Positions 15,783 to 24,230 of a DNA stretch of 64,000 bases are shown here, piece by piece (position 1 is the stretch's first letter; every line of letters begins with the position of its first letter). The notes beneath the pieces are model-generated. The model made no database searches. It saw only the letters and a list, made by a program, of their open reading frames with translations, and was not told the DNA's origin. The DNA is taken from positions 1 to 64,000 of the forward strand of contig NZ_JAKGSD010000006.1 in the NCBI RefSeq assembly GCF_021654135.1. Reading direction: 5' to 3'. The DNA comes from Amycolatopsis tucumanensis. GTDB lineage: Bacteria > Actinomycetota > Actinomycetes > Mycobacteriales > Pseudonocardiaceae. The position numbers and the translations under genes are program-made.

Positions 15783-16816
15783 GCCAGGTCCCGCCAGAGG
15801 TCCTCGGGGTCCTCCAGGCCGACGCTGAACCGCACCAGGCCGGCGGGCACGTGCGCGTCGCCCGGCCACATAGCGCGGCGCTCGACGATGCTCTCCACCC
15901 CGCCGAGGCTGGTGGCGTGCCGGATCAGCCGCAGCGACGCGCACAGGCGGTCGGCGGCGTCCGCGTCGGCGAGGTCGAAGGCGATCATCGTGCCCTGGCC
16001 GGGATAGCGCACCTTCGTCACCGCCGGGTGCGCGCCGAGCCGCTCCGCGAGCAGCGCCGCGGTGCGGGACTGTTCGGCCAGCCGGACCGGCAGCGTCCGC
16101 AACCCGCGCAACGCGAGCCACGCCTCCAGCGCGCCAGGGGTGGCGCCGTTGCGGGTGCGGGCGTCGCGCAGCTCCGCGGCCACGCCCTCGTCCGCGGCGA
16201 TCGTCAGCCCGAGCAGCAGGTCGCTGTGCCCGCCGATCAGCTTGGTCGCGCTGTGCACGACGATGTCCGCGCCCAGCGACAACGGCTGCTGGGCCAGCGG
16301 CGTGGCGAACGTGTTGTCCACGACGACCCGCGCGCGCTGACCCGTCAGCGCGGCGATGTCGATCAGGTCCAGCGTCGGGTTGGTCGGCGACTCGACCCAC
16401 ACCACGTCGGCCTCACGGGCGGCGGCCAGCCAGCCCTCCCGGTCGGACGGCTCGATGCGGCGCACCTTCAGCCGCCCCTTGGCCGCGGCGTGGTCCAGCA
16501 GCCCACGGGTGCCCGCGTAGCTGTAGACCGGCACGGCGACCTCGGCGCCGACGTCCAGCAGGTCCAGCACCGCGGCCGCGGTCGCGATGCCGGACGCGAA
16601 CGCCGTCGCGTGCCCGCCTTCGAGCGCTCCCACGGCTTCTTCGAGCGCGGCCCAGGTCGGCGTGCCGTCCTCCCGCGCGTACCGGAAGCCCGCGCCGGCG
16701 AGGTAGGTGCTCGCCGGGACCAGCGGGGTGTTCAGCGGCTCACCGGCTTCGTCCGGTCGTCCGGCGGCCACCGCACGGCTGCGCGGCGTGAGGTCGTCGA
16801 GGTTCACGCTGCTCAT
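15767..16816 (-). CDS. Trans-sulfuration PLP enzyme (cystathionine gamma-lyase/synthase family)
   Basis: A 349-residue Cys/Met-metabolism PLP enzyme. Lys192 in SATKLIGGHSD forms the Schiff base; VVVDNTFATP supplies the Asp that contacts the PLP ring; YSYAGTRGLLDH and ESPTNPTLDL are family segments; TSLGGVESIVERR is the C-terminal signature. It could be a cystathionine gamma-synthase, gamma-lyase or related lyase. It is somewhat short for the family (usually 380-400), mainly in the C-terminal domain. The ATG at 16816 is chosen over a longer frame running into the FKBP promoter. It overlaps its convergent neighbour by 16 bp. Confidence 0.9.
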   Translation of the reverse strand: MSSVNLDDLTPRSRAVAAGRPDEAGEPLNTPLVPASTYLAGAGFRYAREDGTPTWAALEEAVGALEGGHATAFASGIATAAAVLDLLDVGAEVAVPVYSYAGTRGLLDHAAAKGRLKVRRIEPSDREGWLAAAREADVVWVESPTNPTLDLIDIAALTGQRARVVVDNTFATPLAQQPLSLGADIVVHSATKLIGGHSDLLLGLTIAADEGVAAELRDARTRNGATPGALEAWLALRGLRTLPVRLAEQSRTAALLAERLGAHPAVTKVRYPGQGTMIAFDLADADAADRLCASLRLIRHATSLGGVESIVERRAMWPGDAHVPAGLVRFSVGLEDPEDLWRDLAQALT

Positions 16817-16901
16817 TACAACAGCCGACCACGAGCTGGGCGTGCGGCCCCCGGAGCCGCTGGGTACCGTGCAGCGACCGCAAACACAGGGAGGAACACG
16901 C

Positions 16902-17276
16902 ATGGCACTCGAACGCCCCGAGGTCGACAAGCCGACCGGGCCGCCCCCGGCCGAGCTGGAGGTCACCGACCTCACCGTCGGCGACGGTCCCGAAGCCGCC
17001 GCGGGCAACGTCGTGTCCGTGCACTACGTCGGCGTCTCGCACTCGACCGGCGCGGAGTTCGACGCGTCCTGGAACCGGGGTGAGCCGCTGCGCTTCCCGC
17101 TCGGCGCCGGGCACGTCATCCCGGGCTGGGACCAGGGCGTGCAGGGCATGAAGGTCGGCGGTCGCCGCCGTCTGGTCATCCCGCCGCACCTGGCCTACGG
17201 CGACCGCGGCGCGGGCGGCGTCATCAAGCCGGGCGAGACCCTCGTCTTCGTGGTGGACCTGGTCGACGTCAGCTGA
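16902..17276 (+). CDS. FKBP-type peptidyl-prolyl cis-trans isomerase
   Basis: A 124-residue single-domain FKBP. Conserved pocket residues are visible: VHYVG, FDASWNRG, FPLGAGHVIPGWDQGVQGMKVGG and IPPHLAYGDRGAG. It catalyses prolyl isomerisation in the cytoplasm (no signal peptide). GGGAGGAAC lies ahead of the ATG. Its stop region overlaps the convergent LysR gene by 8 bp. Confidence 0.95.
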   Translation: MALERPEVDKPTGPPPAELEVTDLTVGDGPEAAAGNVVSVHYVGVSHSTGAEFDASWNRGEPLRFPLGAGHVIPGWDQGVQGMKVGGRRRLVIPPHLAYGDRGAGGVIKPGETLVFVVDLVDVS

Positions 17277-18150
17277 GCCGGGACGCCACCCGCGCCAGCA
17301 GGCCCGCCACGGCCTCGACGTGCGCGGCCGGCCGGGGGCGGTGCACCGCGTACACCTCGCGGTCCAGCGCGCTCCCGGCCAGGTCGCGCACCACGATCCC
17401 GTCGGCGCCGCGCACCACGCTCGCCGGCACCAGAGCCGCGCCCAGCCCGGCCCGGACCAGCGCGAGGATCGCCGCGTAGTCCCGGGTCTCGTAGGCGATC
17501 CGCGGCTCCACCCCGTCCTTGGCGGCCAGCAGGTCCAGGCACTGGCGGTCGGCCGAGATCCAGTCGTCGTCGGCGAGGTCGATCAGCTTCACCTCGGGCT
17601 TGCGCGCGGCCGGGTGGTGGGCGGGCAGCACCAGCCGCAGCCGGTCGGCGAGCAGCGGCACCCGCGTCAGCCCGCGTGACGGCGGCAGCTGCCGCCCCGG
17701 GTAGCGGTGGGTGATCAGCAGGTCCAGCTCGCCCGAGACCACCAGGTCGTAGCCCTCCGGCGGCTCCAGGTCCACCAGCCGCAGCCGGGTCGACGGGTAC
17801 GCCCGCCGGAACTCCCCCACGACCTGCGGCAACAGCACCTGCCCCGCGGTCGCGAAGGTGCCCACCGTCAACGCGGCGGGCGGCTGGTCGCGCAGGGCCG
17901 CAAGCGTTTGCTCCGCCTCCCGCAGCTCCCCCGCGATCGCCTCGCCGTGCCGGACCAGCAGCCGTCCGGCCTCGGTGAGCACCGTCCCGGTCGCGCGGCG
18001 CTCCAGCAGCGCGCAGCCCGCCTCGCGTTCGAGCCGGGCCAGTTGCTGGGACAGCGCGGAGGCGGTGAAGCCCATGTTCCGCGCCGCGGTGGCGATGGAC
18101 CCGGCGTGGGCGACCTCGACCAGGACGCGCAGCCGTTCGGCGACGAGCAT
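17269..18150 (-). CDS. LysR-family transcriptional regulator
   Basis: A 293-residue regulator with an N-terminal winged helix-turn-helix (about residues 5-62: VEVAHAGSIATAARNMGFTASALSQQ) and a periplasmic-binding-protein-like effector domain from about 88. ATG at 18150 begins the domain; an upstream in-frame ATG at 18177 is possible. Divergent from the threonine dehydratase gene across 73 bp that contain an 8-bp inverted repeat, so it is the probable regulator of that gene. Confidence 0.9.
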   Translation of the reverse strand: MLVAERLRVLVEVAHAGSIATAARNMGFTASALSQQLARLEREAGCALLERRATGTVLTEAGRLLVRHGEAIAGELREAEQTLAALRDQPPAALTVGTFATAGQVLLPQVVGEFRRAYPSTRLRLVDLEPPEGYDLVVSGELDLLITHRYPGRQLPPSRGLTRVPLLADRLRLVLPAHHPAARKPEVKLIDLADDDWISADRQCLDLLAAKDGVEPRIAYETRDYAAILALVRAGLGAALVPASVVRGADGIVVRDLAGSALDREVYAVHRPRPAAHVEAVAGLLARVASRLS

Positions 18151-18202
18151 GCCGTAAGTATCGCTAATGCCGGGCAACGGGAAAGCGCTGGCGGCTTACG
18201 GC
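18151..18202. promoter_or_regulatory. Inverted repeat in the LysR/dehydratase intergenic region
   Basis: GCCGTAAG (18151-18158) is repeated inverted as CTTACGGC (18195-18202) in the 73-bp divergent promoter region. The 36-bp gap suits two sites contacted by a LysR-type tetramer (recognition and activation sites), though the sequence does not show a textbook T-N11-A box. Confidence 0.4.
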
Positions 18203-18223
18203 CGTCCTGCGCACAGTGGAGTC

Positions 18224-19123
18224 ATGACAAGCACGGTCGTCCCCGACGTCACCGCCGCCGCGGAGCGCATCCGCCCGTACGTCCGCCACACCCCGGTGCT
18301 GCGCGCCGAAGTCGACGGTCGCCCGCTCGTGCTGAAGCTCGAGCACCTGCAGCGCACCGGCTCGTTCAAGCTGCGTGGCGCGCTGAACGCCCTGCTCGCC
18401 GGGGAGCGGCCGGAGCAGGTCGTCACCGCGTCCGGCGGCAACCACGGCATCGGCGTGGCGACGGCCGCGGCGATCCTCGGCCTGCCCGCGACCGTGTTCG
18501 TGCCGGACGGCGTCCCGGCCGGCAAGGCACGCCGGATCGAGGCGGCCGGCGCGCGGCTGGTGCGGGCGGGCACGCGGTACGCCGACGCGGCGGCGGCAGC
18601 CCACGAAGCCGCGCAGGCGCCGGGCGCGCGGTACGTCGAGGCCTATAACGACCCGGTCGTGATCGCCGGCCAGGGCACGGTGGCCGCGGAGATCGTCGCC
18701 GACGCGCCCGAGGTGGATGCGATCGCGGTGGCCGTCGGCGGCGGCGGGCTCGCGGCCGGGGTGGCGCTCGGCTCCGGCGGGCGGCTGACGGTCGCGGTCG
18801 AGCCGGAGCGGTGCTCCTGCCTGCACCAGGCGCTCGCGGCCGGGCACCCGGTGGACGCGGAGGTGGACTCGGTCGCCGCGTCGGCGCTGGGCGCGACCCG
18901 CGTCGGGGAGGTCCCGTTCGAGGTGCTGTCCGGGCCGGGCGTGCGGTCGCTGGTGGTCAGCGAGGCGGAAATCCTCGCGGCGCGGGACCGGCTGTGGGAC
19001 GAGTTCCGGCTGGCCGTCGAACCGGCGGCCGCGGTGCCGTTCGCCGCGTGGCTGGCCGGCGCCGTGCCCGGCGAAGTGCCGTGCGTCCTGCTCTGCGGCG
19101 CCAACGCGGATTGGACGCCGTGA
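18224..19123 (+). CDS. Threonine/serine dehydratase (PLP-dependent)
   Basis: A 299-residue fold-type II PLP enzyme. Lys49 in GSFKLRGA binds PLP, SGGNHGIG contacts the substrate carboxylate, and VGGGGLAAG binds the phosphate. No C-terminal ACT-like regulatory domain is present, so this is the short catabolic/serine-threonine ammonia-lyase type rather than biosynthetic IlvA. It deaminates L-threonine or L-serine to an oxo acid and ammonia. The ATG at 18224 is chosen over the upstream extension for its position after GTGGAG. Divergent from a LysR regulator. Confidence 0.9.
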   Translation: MTSTVVPDVTAAAERIRPYVRHTPVLRAEVDGRPLVLKLEHLQRTGSFKLRGALNALLAGERPEQVVTASGGNHGIGVATAAAILGLPATVFVPDGVPAGKARRIEAAGARLVRAGTRYADAAAAAHEAAQAPGARYVEAYNDPVVIAGQGTVAAEIVADAPEVDAIAVAVGGGGLAAGVALGSGGRLTVAVEPERCSCLHQALAAGHPVDAEVDSVAASALGATRVGEVPFEVLSGPGVRSLVVSEAEILAARDRLWDEFRLAVEPAAAVPFAAWLAGAVPGEVPCVLLCGANADWTP

Positions 19124-19352
19124 CTACCGCGGGGCCGGGCCGGATCCGATCGTGGTGAGCATCGCCACCGCCGCCGCTACGCCTGAGGCGCCGGAGACCG
19201 TCGAGGTCCTCGCCGATCTCGTCCAACCGCCCCGCCGCGGCCACGTTCAGGTTGTCCCGTCGACGCGGTCACGCATGTGACAGTCCCTGTCGTTGTGCAT
19301 CAGAACGCCCACCACCTCGCGGGAGCGCTCCTCACCGCGGCGGGGTGGAACG

Positions 19353-19386
19353 AAAAAACCCGGGCTCTGGGATCCAGAGCCCGGGT
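19353..19386 (-). terminator. Rho-independent terminator of tRNA-Leu
   Basis: On the minus strand, a 13-bp GC-rich stem (ACCCGGGCTCTGG / CCAGAGCCCGGGT) with a 3-4 base loop is followed directly by a T run. It lies just downstream of the tRNA-Leu gene. Confidence 0.92.
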
Positions 19387-19393
19387 CATCGGG

Positions 19394-19476
19394 TGGGCGA
19401 GGAGGGAGTTGAACCCTCACGTCCTTTCGGACACACGGACCTGAACCGTGCGCGTCTGCCATTCCGCCACTCGCCC
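19394..19476 (-). tRNA. tRNA-Leu(CAG)
   Basis: An 83-nt class II tRNA with acceptor GGGCGAG/CTCGCCC, an anticodon stem CACGG/CCGTG around loop TTCAGGT (anticodon CAG), a long variable arm (TGTCCGAAAGGACG) and T-arm GGGTTCAACTCCC. CCA is not encoded. A strong terminator follows. Confidence 0.97.
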
Positions 19477-19608
19477 GAGTTGCCTGCGACAGCGAAGAGA
19501 ACTCTAGCAGGCCGTTTCGGGGCCCTTCACCGGGGGTCGTGTCGAAGGGCGCGGATCCCGATAGGATCGATGCGAAAGCACATGGTGCGAAGGAGGGTGA
19601 GGGGTTCC

Positions 19609-20820
19609 GTGGGTCGCGTTGAGCGCTTCGATCGACGCCTGGAATCCCTGGTGGGAAACACCTTCGCACGCATGTTCGGCGGCAACGTCGTCACGCAAGA
19701 AGTGGCGCAGGCCCTGGAACGCGAAGGCGAGGACAACGTTCGTGAGCTGGCCGGTGGCAGGCTGCTCGCCCCCAACCACTACATCGTGTCACTGGGGCCG
19801 ACTGACTACGACCGGATGGCCGGCGATGAGTTGCGCGTCACCAGGGTGCTCACGGAAGCCGTCAAGGAGCACCTCGCCGAACACGGTTGGGACACCTATG
19901 GTGACGTCGTAGTTTCGCTCGAGCGCAACGACGCGCTGCATACTGGACAATTCAAGACCCGTTCATCCGTCGACCCCGACGTCAGCGCGCGTAACGTCGC
20001 GGGTGCAGGACGGTCAGCACGACCCAGCAACGCAGGAGACCCAGCAATGAGCCAGCCCCCCGGCTACGGCCAAGGCCAATACGACCAGGGTGACCCGTAC
20101 GGCCAGCAGGGCCAGTACGGCTACGGACAGCAGGGACAGCCCGGTTATGACCAGGGTGGCTATGGCCAGCCGGGTTACGACCAGGGTTACGGCCAGCAGC
20201 CCGGGTACGACCAGGGCTATGGCCAGCAGCCCGGGTACGACCAGGGCGCCGGCTACGGCGGCCAGCCGGGTTACGACCAGGGTTACGGGCAGCAGCAGCC
20301 CGGCTACGACCAGGGCTACGGCCAGCCGCAGGGCGGCTACGACCAGGGTTACGGCCAGCAGCCCGGCTATGACCAGGGCTACGGCCAGCAGCCCGGGTAC
20401 GACCAGGGCTACGGGCAGCAGCCCGGCTACGGCACCCCGCCGGGTGGCTACGGCCCGCCGCAGGGCGCTCCGGACCCGTACGCGCAGCAGGGCTACGCTC
20501 CGCCGCCCGCCGCGCCGGGTGCGGGCCGCCAGCTGCAAGCCGTCCTCCAGCTCGACGACGGCTCGAACCGGAACTACACCCTCAAGCAGGGCGGCAACGT
20601 CATCGGCCGCGGCCAGGACGCCGACTTCCGCCTGCCCGACACCGGTGTCTCCCGCCGCCACCTGGAGATCACCTGGGACGGCCAGAGCGCGACGCTCGCC
20701 GACATCGGCTCCACGAACGGCACCACGGTCAACGGCACGCCGGTGCAGACGTGGCAGCTCGCGGACGGCGACGTGATCCGGGTCGGCCACTCCTCGCTGG
20801 TGTTCCGCACGCAGGGCTGA
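19609..20820 (+). CDS. fhaA: FhaA: DUF3662 and FHA domain protein
   Basis: A 403-residue protein. The N-terminal DUF3662 domain (about 1-115) opens [20 protein letters not shown]; a Gly/Gln/Tyr/Pro-rich repeat region covers about 147-300, with around ten [13 protein letters not shown] units; the FHA phosphothreonine-binding domain spans about 309-403 ([21 protein letters not shown]). In Mycobacterium FhaA is a PknB substrate that binds phosphorylated MviN/MurJ and limits peptidoglycan precursor export. The GTG start follows GGAGGGTGAGG. First gene of the seven-gene operon. An internal ATG (20047) with AGGAG upstream could give a repeat-plus-FHA isoform. Confidence 0.95.
   Translation: MGRVERFDRRLESLVGNTFARMFGGNVVTQEVAQALEREGEDNVRELAGGRLLAPNHYIVSLGPTDYDRMAGDELRVTRVLTEAVKEHLAEHGWDTYGDVVVSLERNDALHTGQFKTRSSVDPDVSARNVAGAGRSARPSNAGDPAMSQPPGYGQGQYDQGDPYGQQGQYGYGQQGQPGYDQGGYGQPGYDQGYGQQPGYDQGYGQQPGYDQGAGYGGQPGYDQGYGQQQPGYDQGYGQPQGGYDQGYGQQPGYDQGYGQQPGYDQGYGQQPGYGTPPGGYGPPQGAPDPYAQQGYAPPPAAPGAGRQLQAVLQLDDGSNRNYTLKQGGNVIGRGQDADFRLPDTGVSRRHLEITWDGQSATLADIGSTNGTTVNGTPVQTWQLADGDVIRVGHSSLVFRTQG
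20136..20430 (+). repeat. Coding tandem repeat ([10 protein letters not shown] units) in fhaA
   Basis: About ten imperfect roughly 30-bp units encode the decapeptide-like [10 protein letters not shown]. The units differ by short indels (extra Gln, GAGYGG, PQGG), suggesting slippage or unequal recombination. The encoded segment is a low-complexity, Tyr-spaced disordered region. Confidence 0.9.
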
Positions 20821-20870
20821 CACGCGCGCCGGTAACCTGCGCCTGACCGGGTTCGCACCCGAAATCCCGT

Positions 20871-20896
20871 GTCCCGCAGAATGACCCCTGCGGGAC
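20871..20896 (+). other. Stem-loop between fhaA and fhaB
   Basis: A 9-bp perfect stem (GTCCCGCAG / CTGCGGGAC) with an 8-base loop lies in the only sizeable gap (124 bp) of the operon. No T run follows, so it may act as an RNA stabiliser or processing site rather than a terminator. Confidence 0.55.
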
Positions 20897-20944
20897 GCCG
20901 CGGCGCACGCGTGCCACGGTCGGGAGAACAGAAGGCGGAGACAC

Positions 20945-21412
20945 GTGCCGGAGCTGGTCGTTCAACTCACCAGAGTGGGCTTTCTCGTGCTGCTCTGGCT
21001 GTTCGTGCTGGCTGCCCTTCGGGTGGTGCGCTCGGACCTGTACGCGGCGTCGGGCCTGAAGGTCGCGATGCCCGGGTTGCGCCGCGCCAAGGAGCAGAAG
21101 AAGCCGCGGGGCAACGCCAAGACGCCCCGCCAGCTGCTCGTCACCCACGGGGCGCTGGCCGGCACGCGGATCACCCTCGACGGCAGGCCGATCACGCTCG
21201 GCCGGGCCGACGACTCCACCCTGGTGCTGGACGACGACTACGCCTCGACCCGGCACGCCCGGCTGTCGCTGCGCGGCACGGACTGGTACGTGGAAGATCT
21301 GGGATCGACCAACGGGACTTATCTGGACCGGGCTAAGGTCACTGCACCCCTCCGAGTTCCACTCGGTGTCCCCATCCGGATCGGCAAGACGGTGATCGAG
21401 CTTCGCCCATGA
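20945..21412 (+). CDS. fhaB: FhaB (FipA): membrane-anchored FHA domain protein
   Basis: A 155-residue protein with one N-terminal transmembrane helix (about 8-30), a basic linker and a cytoplasmic FHA domain (about 65-155) containing LGRADDSTLVLDDDYASTRHA and LGSTNGTYLDR. In Mycobacterium FhaB/FipA links PknA/PknB signalling to FtsZ-FtsQ at the divisome. GTG start after GGCGGAGA. The stop overlaps pstP as ATGA. Confidence 0.95.
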   Translation: MPELVVQLTRVGFLVLLWLFVLAALRVVRSDLYAASGLKVAMPGLRRAKEQKKPRGNAKTPRQLLVTHGALAGTRITLDGRPITLGRADDSTLVLDDDYASTRHARLSLRGTDWYVEDLGSTNGTYLDRAKVTAPLRVPLGVPIRIGKTVIELRP

Positions 21413-22734
21413 CACTCGTTCTTCGCTACGCGGCCCGCAGCGACCGTGGCCTGGTGCGGTCCAGCAACCAGGACTCGGTGTACGCGGGCCCCCGCCTGCT
21501 CGCACTCGCCGACGGCATGGGTGGCCATGCCGCGGGTGAGGTGGCCAGCAAGGTCGTGATCGCCTCGCTCGCCCCGCTCGACGACGACGAGCCCGGCGAC
21601 GACCTGCTGACCATGCTGAGAGACGCGGTGGCCGGCGGCAACGCGGCCATCAGCGAACTGGTGGCGAACGACCCGGACCTCGACGGGATGGGCACCACGC
21701 TCACCGCGATGCTGTTCTCCGGTTCGCGCCTCGGCATGGTGCACGTCGGCGACTCGCGCGCCTACCTGTTCCGCAACGGGCAGCTCACCCAGATCACGCG
21801 CGACGACAGCTTCGTCAACGAGCTGCTCGAACAGGGCCGCATCACCGCGGACCAGGCCGCGACCCACCCGCAGCGCTCGCTGCTGCTCAAGGCGCTCACC
21901 GGGCACGAGGTGGAGCCGAGCCTGACCGTGCGCGAAGCCCGCGCGGGCGACCGGTACCTGCTGTGCTCGGACGGCCTGTCCGGCATGGTCAGCGACGAGA
22001 CGCTGGCCGAGGCGATCCGCATCCCGGACCCGCAGGACTGCGCCGACCGGATGATCGAGCTCGCGCTCAAGGGCGGCGGCACCGACAACGTGACGGTCAT
22101 CGTCGCGGACGTGGTGGACGTCGACTACGGCGAAAACGCCCCGATCGTGGGCGGCGCGGCCGGCGACGGCAGCGACCAGTACGACCACCAGGGCGACTCC
22201 CCCGCGGCCAGGGCACGCGCGCTGACCCAGCCGCCGCCTCCGCCGCCGCAGATGATCGCGCCGCCGGAGGAGCCCAAGAAGCGCCGCAAGTGGCGCTGGA
22301 TCGTGGGCGTCCTGCTGGTGCTGGTGGTGCTGGGCGCGGGCGCGATCGCGACCCGCTACTTCGTGCTCAGCCAGTACTACGTCGGCGAGGGCGCCAATTC
22401 GGAGGTCGCGATCTTCCGCGGCGTGCCCGGCAGCATCCTCGGCATCCCGCTGCACCAGCAGGCCGAGGGCTCGTGCCCGTCCGGTGACCAGGTGTGCGAC
22501 GAGCTGACGGTGCCGCAGCTGCAGCAGGACGCGCAGGCCGCGGTGCGCAACGGCGTGAAGAAGGACAGCCTGGCCGACGCGCGCGACTACATCGACAACT
22601 TCCTGCGCTACAAGACGCTGCGGGACTGCACCCAGACCACCATTCCCGGCGTGCCGACGCTGCCGAGCGAATCGACGAGCCAGCAGGCGGGGAGGGACTG
22701 CGCGACGACGACGGTGCCAGGTGGCGGTGGCTGA
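21409..22734 (+). CDS. pstP: PstP: membrane PP2C Ser/Thr phosphatase
   Basis: A 441-residue phosphatase. The catalytic PP2C domain (about 1-240) has metal-binding Asp motifs RSSNQD, LADGMGGHA, HVGDSRAYLF, CSDGLSG and GGTDN, with the full flap segment ITRDDSFVNELLEQGRIT. A proline-rich juxtamembrane segment is followed by one transmembrane helix (about 296-320) and an extracellular tail with paired cysteines. It dephosphorylates PknA, PknB and their substrates. Starts as ATGA with fhaB and ends as TGATG with rodA. Confidence 0.96.
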   Translation: MTLVLRYAARSDRGLVRSSNQDSVYAGPRLLALADGMGGHAAGEVASKVVIASLAPLDDDEPGDDLLTMLRDAVAGGNAAISELVANDPDLDGMGTTLTAMLFSGSRLGMVHVGDSRAYLFRNGQLTQITRDDSFVNELLEQGRITADQAATHPQRSLLLKALTGHEVEPSLTVREARAGDRYLLCSDGLSGMVSDETLAEAIRIPDPQDCADRMIELALKGGGTDNVTVIVADVVDVDYGENAPIVGGAAGDGSDQYDHQGDSPAARARALTQPPPPPPQMIAPPEEPKKRRKWRWIVGVLLVLVVLGAGAIATRYFVLSQYYVGEGANSEVAIFRGVPGSILGIPLHQQAEGSCPSGDQVCDELTVPQLQQDAQAAVRNGVKKDSLADARDYIDNFLRYKTLRDCTQTTIPGVPTLPSESTSQQAGRDCATTTVPGGGG

Positions 22735-24230
22735 TGAGCCAGCCACCGCTGTCGGACCAGGCAGCCTCCATCTACGCGACCAACCCCCCGCGGGAAATGC
22801 CGACCCGGCGTGGCACGGAACTGGCCATGCTGGGTTTCGCCGCGTTCATCGTGACGTGCGCGTTCGTGCTCGTGCAGGCGAACCAGGAGCAGGAGCTGTC
22901 CTGGTCGATCGTCTGGTACGGGCTGGCCTACCTGGGGCTGTTCTCGGTCGCCCACGCCGCCGTGCGCAAGTGGGCGGCGTACGCGGATCCGCTGATCCTG
23001 CCGTGCGTCGCGCTGCTCAACGGCCTCGGCCTGGTCATGATCTACCGGATCGACCTGGCCAACGCCGAGAAGGCGACGCAGGCCAGCAAGGACTTCACCG
23101 CGGACGCGCCGAAGCAGGTCTTGTTCACCGCGCTCGCGCTGGTGCTGTTCCTCGCCGTGCTGATCCTGGTCAAGGACCACCGGACGCTGACCCGCTACGG
23201 CTACACCGCCGGCCTGGTCGGCATGGTCGCGCTGGCGCTGCCCGCGGTGCTGCCCAGCTCGCTGTCCGAGGTCAACGGCGCGAAGGTGTGGCTGAAGCTG
23301 CCGGGCTTCTCCATCCAGCCGGCGGAGTTCTCGAAGATCCTGTTGATGATCTTCTTCGCGTCCTTCCTGGTGGCCAAACGCGACCTGTTCATGATCGCCG
23401 GCCGCAAGGTGTTCGGCGTCGAGCTGCCCCGCGCGCGTGACCTGGGCCCGCTGCTCATCGCGGCCGGTGTCTGCCTGCTGGTCCTGGTGTTCGAGAAGGA
23501 CCTGGGCACCTCGCTGCTGCTGTTCGGCATCGTGCTGGTGATGCTCTACGTCGCCACCGAGCGCGCGATCTGGGTGGTCACCGGGCTGAGCTTCTTCATC
23601 GTCGGCTGCCTGATCGCCTACCAGCTGTTCACGCACGTCGAGCAGCGCGTGGCGAACTGGATCGACCCGCTGGCGACCTACTCCGACCCTGGCGGCGGCT
23701 ACCAGATCGCGCAGGGCCTGTTCGGCCTCGGCACCGGCGGCGTCGGCGGCACCGGCCTCGGCGCCGGGCGCCCGGAGATCGTGCCGGAGTCCAACACCGA
23801 CTTCATCACCGCCGGCCTCGGCGAGGAGCTCGGGTTCGTCGGGCTCGCCGCGATCCTGATGATCTACCTGCTGCTGGCCACCCGCGGCATGCGCAGCGCG
23901 CTGGCGGTGCGGGACACCTTCGGCAAGCTGCTCGGCTGCGGCCTGTCGTTCGCGATCGTCATGCAGGTGTTCGTGATCGTCGGCGGGGTCACCAAGCTGA
24001 TCCCGATGACCGGCATCACGACGCCGTTCCTGTCCTACGGCGGCTCGTCGCTGCTCGCCAACTACATCCTGGTCGCCCTGCTGCTCCGCATCTCGGACGC
24101 GGCGCGGCGGCCCGCCCAGAAACCCCGGCCCAAGCAGCCGCAGCAGCAGGCTCCGCTGGCCGAGGCGCACACGGTGATGGTGCAGCGGCCGCCGGCCGGG
24201 GGCAATCCGACAGGGGAACCGACGGCATGA
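22734..24230 (+). CDS. rodA: RodA/FtsW-family peptidoglycan glycosyltransferase
   Basis: A 498-residue SEDS polymerase with about 12 membrane helices. It polymerises lipid II outside the membrane, with PbpA as partner transpeptidase. SEDS features include PAEFSKI, LVFEKDLGTSLLLF (the conserved Asp of the catalytic loop), GGYQIAQGLFGLGTGG and the C-terminal ITTPFLSYGGSSLLANY. The cytoplasmic tail is Pro/Gln-rich. Position in the pstP-pbpA operon identifies it as RodA rather than FtsW. Confidence 0.96.
   Translation: MSQPPLSDQAASIYATNPPREMPTRRGTELAMLGFAAFIVTCAFVLVQANQEQELSWSIVWYGLAYLGLFSVAHAAVRKWAAYADPLILPCVALLNGLGLVMIYRIDLANAEKATQASKDFTADAPKQVLFTALALVLFLAVLILVKDHRTLTRYGYTAGLVGMVALALPAVLPSSLSEVNGAKVWLKLPGFSIQPAEFSKILLMIFFASFLVAKRDLFMIAGRKVFGVELPRARDLGPLLIAAGVCLLVLVFEKDLGTSLLLFGIVLVMLYVATERAIWVVTGLSFFIVGCLIAYQLFTHVEQRVANWIDPLATYSDPGGGYQIAQGLFGLGTGGVGGTGLGAGRPEIVPESNTDFITAGLGEELGFVGLAAILMIYLLLATRGMRSALAVRDTFGKLLGCGLSFAIVMQVFVIVGGVTKLIPMTGITTPFLSYGGSSLLANYILVALLLRISDAARRPAQKPRPKQPQQQAPLAEAHTVMVQRPPAGGNPTGEPTA

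Noticed and set aside
19124..19352. Possible degraded gene between threonine dehydratase and the tRNA-Leu terminator
   Set aside because: Short open frames on the minus strand give Arg-rich peptides without similarity that I can recognise; treated as intergenic.
20136..20430. Regular repeats considered as a CRISPR array
   Set aside because: Units are contiguous, in frame, without unique spacers, and encode a low-complexity peptide inside fhaA.
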